This document shows positions 5,582 through 6,564 of a stretch of 6,564 nt of DNA, one piece after another. The notes below the pieces were generated by a model that did not search any database, had not been told where the DNA came from, and saw only the letters and a program-made list of their open reading frames with translations. The DNA lies in NCBI GenBank assembly GCA_025462805.1, contig JAOAPJ010000051.1, forward strand, positions 1 to 6,564. Reading direction: 5' to 3'. Both the position numbers and the translations under genes were made by a program. Source of the DNA: Acidobacteriaceae bacterium. GTDB lineage: Bacteria; Acidobacteriota; Terriglobia; Terriglobales; Acidobacteriaceae. Within the stretch, counting starts at the first letter, position 1; every line of letters begins with the position of its first letter.

Positions 5582-6564
5582 TCACTCGGAGCGAATCAGC
5601 CGCCTGACGATCTCGACTGCTGACTCGAGCTCTGGGATTGCAACACACTCGCGGCTGCTATGAGCGGTCCGCATGTCCCCCGGCCCGAAGACGACAATCT
5701 CGTCGCTGACCGTGGACCAGACGCTGGCCTCCGAGCCGAACGCGATCGAGCTCGGCTCCTGCCCGGAGAACTCTTCGAGGATGGTGACCAAGGAACGATC
5801 TGCTGCTGTTTCGAAGCCAGCTTGATCGCGCAGCAGTTCGAACGATGCACGAAGGCCGGGCAACTGGTGTTCCGCCTGACGGAGAAAGCTGCGGACCGCG
5901 GACGACACGCGCTCCGAGGACTGTCCAGGTACAGGTCGCCACTCGACCAGAAATTCGGCGTGGCCCGGGATGATGTTCTTGGCCGTGCCGCCGCTCACTG
6001 TGCCAACGTTGAGCGTCGTGTAGCCGGGCGCGAAGAACGGATGCCTCTCCTGCTGCAGCTCGCGGCTCAACTCCTCGATCCGCGAGATGATGCGCGCTGC
6101 TGCGTAGATGGCGGAGACGCCTTGCTCCGGATGCGCGCTGTGCGCCTCCTTGCCGTCGATGCTGACGCGTGCCAGGCAGTATCCCTTTCCCGCGCGTGCC
6201 GGATGAAGCGAAGTGGGTTCGCCGATGACAAGGCGGCGCGGCACGAGGCAATCCATCGCGAGCAGCCGCTTCGACCCAACGCAGCCGATCTCTTCATCCG
6301 CGGTGAGGACGATGCGAACCTGGCGCTGCAGCCTCTCCTTCTCGGCCTCCGCGGCCGCGAGCAGGCAGGCTAGAAAGCCTTTCACATCGCACGCGCCGCA
6401 GCCATGAATCATGTCGCCGATGCGTACAGGATCCAGAGCCTGATTCCAGTCAGGGGCGTAGGGAACTGTATCCGTGTGGCAGAAGAATGCGAGGTCCACC
6501 TCGCGCTGCATCGCGGATTGACCCGGTGGAGCAGCGATCAGGTTCACCTTCTCGAGGCCACGCT
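5582..6564 (-). CDS. argE: M20-family deacylase, probably acetylornithine deacetylase (5' end cut by window edge)
   Basis: Cytoplasmic zinc-dependent amidohydrolase; ArgE removes the acetyl group from N-acetylornithine in arginine synthesis. 326 C-terminal residues are visible; a full ArgE is near 380, so about the first 50-60 residues lie beyond the right edge. A GTG at 6547 is in frame, but the frame stays open to the edge and the M20 core needs more N terminus. Metal and catalytic residues, numbered from the first whole codon: H29 and D31 in CHTDTVPY, D59 in GACDVKG, E90/E91 in TADEEIG, E115 in GEPTSLHPARAGKG, and H301 in RTAHSSRE. The dimerisation domain carries KEAHSAHPEQGVSAI, and LNVGTVSGGTAKNIIPGHAE is typical of the family. 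GEPTSLHPARAGKG favours ArgE over DapE or carboxypeptidase G2 types, but substrate cannot be settled from sequence. It converges on the kinase gene with 71 bp between and is not part of the kdp unit. Confidence 0.8.
   Translation of the reverse strand, partial: RGLEKVNLIAAPPGQSAMQREVDLAFFCHTDTVPYAPDWNQALDPVRIGDMIHGCGACDVKGFLACLLAAAEAEKERLQRQVRIVLTADEEIGCVGSKRLLAMDCLVPRRLVIGEPTSLHPARAGKGYCLARVSIDGKEAHSAHPEQGVSAIYAAARIISRIEELSRELQQERHPFFAPGYTTLNVGTVSGGTAKNIIPGHAEFLVEWRPVPGQSSERVSSAVRSFLRQAEHQLPGLRASFELLRDQAGFETAADRSLVTILEEFSGQEPSSIAFGSEASVWSTVSDEIVVFGPGDMRTAHSSRECVAIPELESAVEIVRRLIRSE

Noticed and set aside
5660..6373. 237-codon plus-strand frame opposite argE
   Set aside because: Antisense shadow of a clear M20 peptidase; no recognisable motifs of its own.

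Overview
The window is GC-rich bacterial DNA carrying most of a Kdp high-affinity potassium uptake locus with its two-component regulators, followed by an unrelated arginine-biosynthesis-type gene. Gene density, Shine-Dalgarno sequences and stop/start overlaps are bacterial. The layout (a tiny extra membrane ORF in front of kdpF, an extended KdpA, and a short KdpD-like kinase without the usual N-terminal sensor half) resembles what I recall from Acidobacteriota (Terriglobia). That taxonomic guess rests on memory and is not firm.

Layout. On the minus strand, read right to left, an operon runs from about 2832 to the left edge: a 35-codon membrane microprotein (2832-2725), kdpF (2728-2651), kdpA (2648-873) and the first 286 codons of kdpB (860-1, cut by the window edge). 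These genes overlap or lie within 12 bases of each other and each has a clear ribosome binding site. Ahead of them is a gap of about 430 bp (2833-3259). It holds three TTTA elements on an 11-bp phase, a -35-like TTTACA, a 15-bp perfect palindrome (21 bp with one mismatched pair), and then a GC-rich stretch of about 340 nt with several strong inverted repeats that could be a structured leader. Upstream of that, on the same strand, lies kdpE (3976-3260). Divergent from kdpE, with essentially no spacer, is a histidine kinase (4005-5510, plus) made of DUF4118 membrane, GAF-like, HisKA and HATPase parts, equivalent to the C-terminal half of KdpD. A short convergent gap of 71 bp then leads to the 3' portion of an M20 metallopeptidase, most like acetylornithine deacetylase ArgE (minus, running off the right edge).

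How the parts work together. KdpA (selective K+ channel-like subunit), KdpB (P-type ATPase) and KdpF (small stabilising helix), with KdpC presumably just beyond the left edge, form the ATP-driven K+ pump. The kinase and KdpE are the expected switch that turns the operon on when K+ is scarce. The phased repeats in front of the operon are a plausible KdpE site. The kinase lacks the cytoplasmic KdpD sensor/USP region, so that input is either lost or supplied by a separate protein outside the window. No mobile elements, CRISPR arrays, tRNA or rRNA genes were seen.
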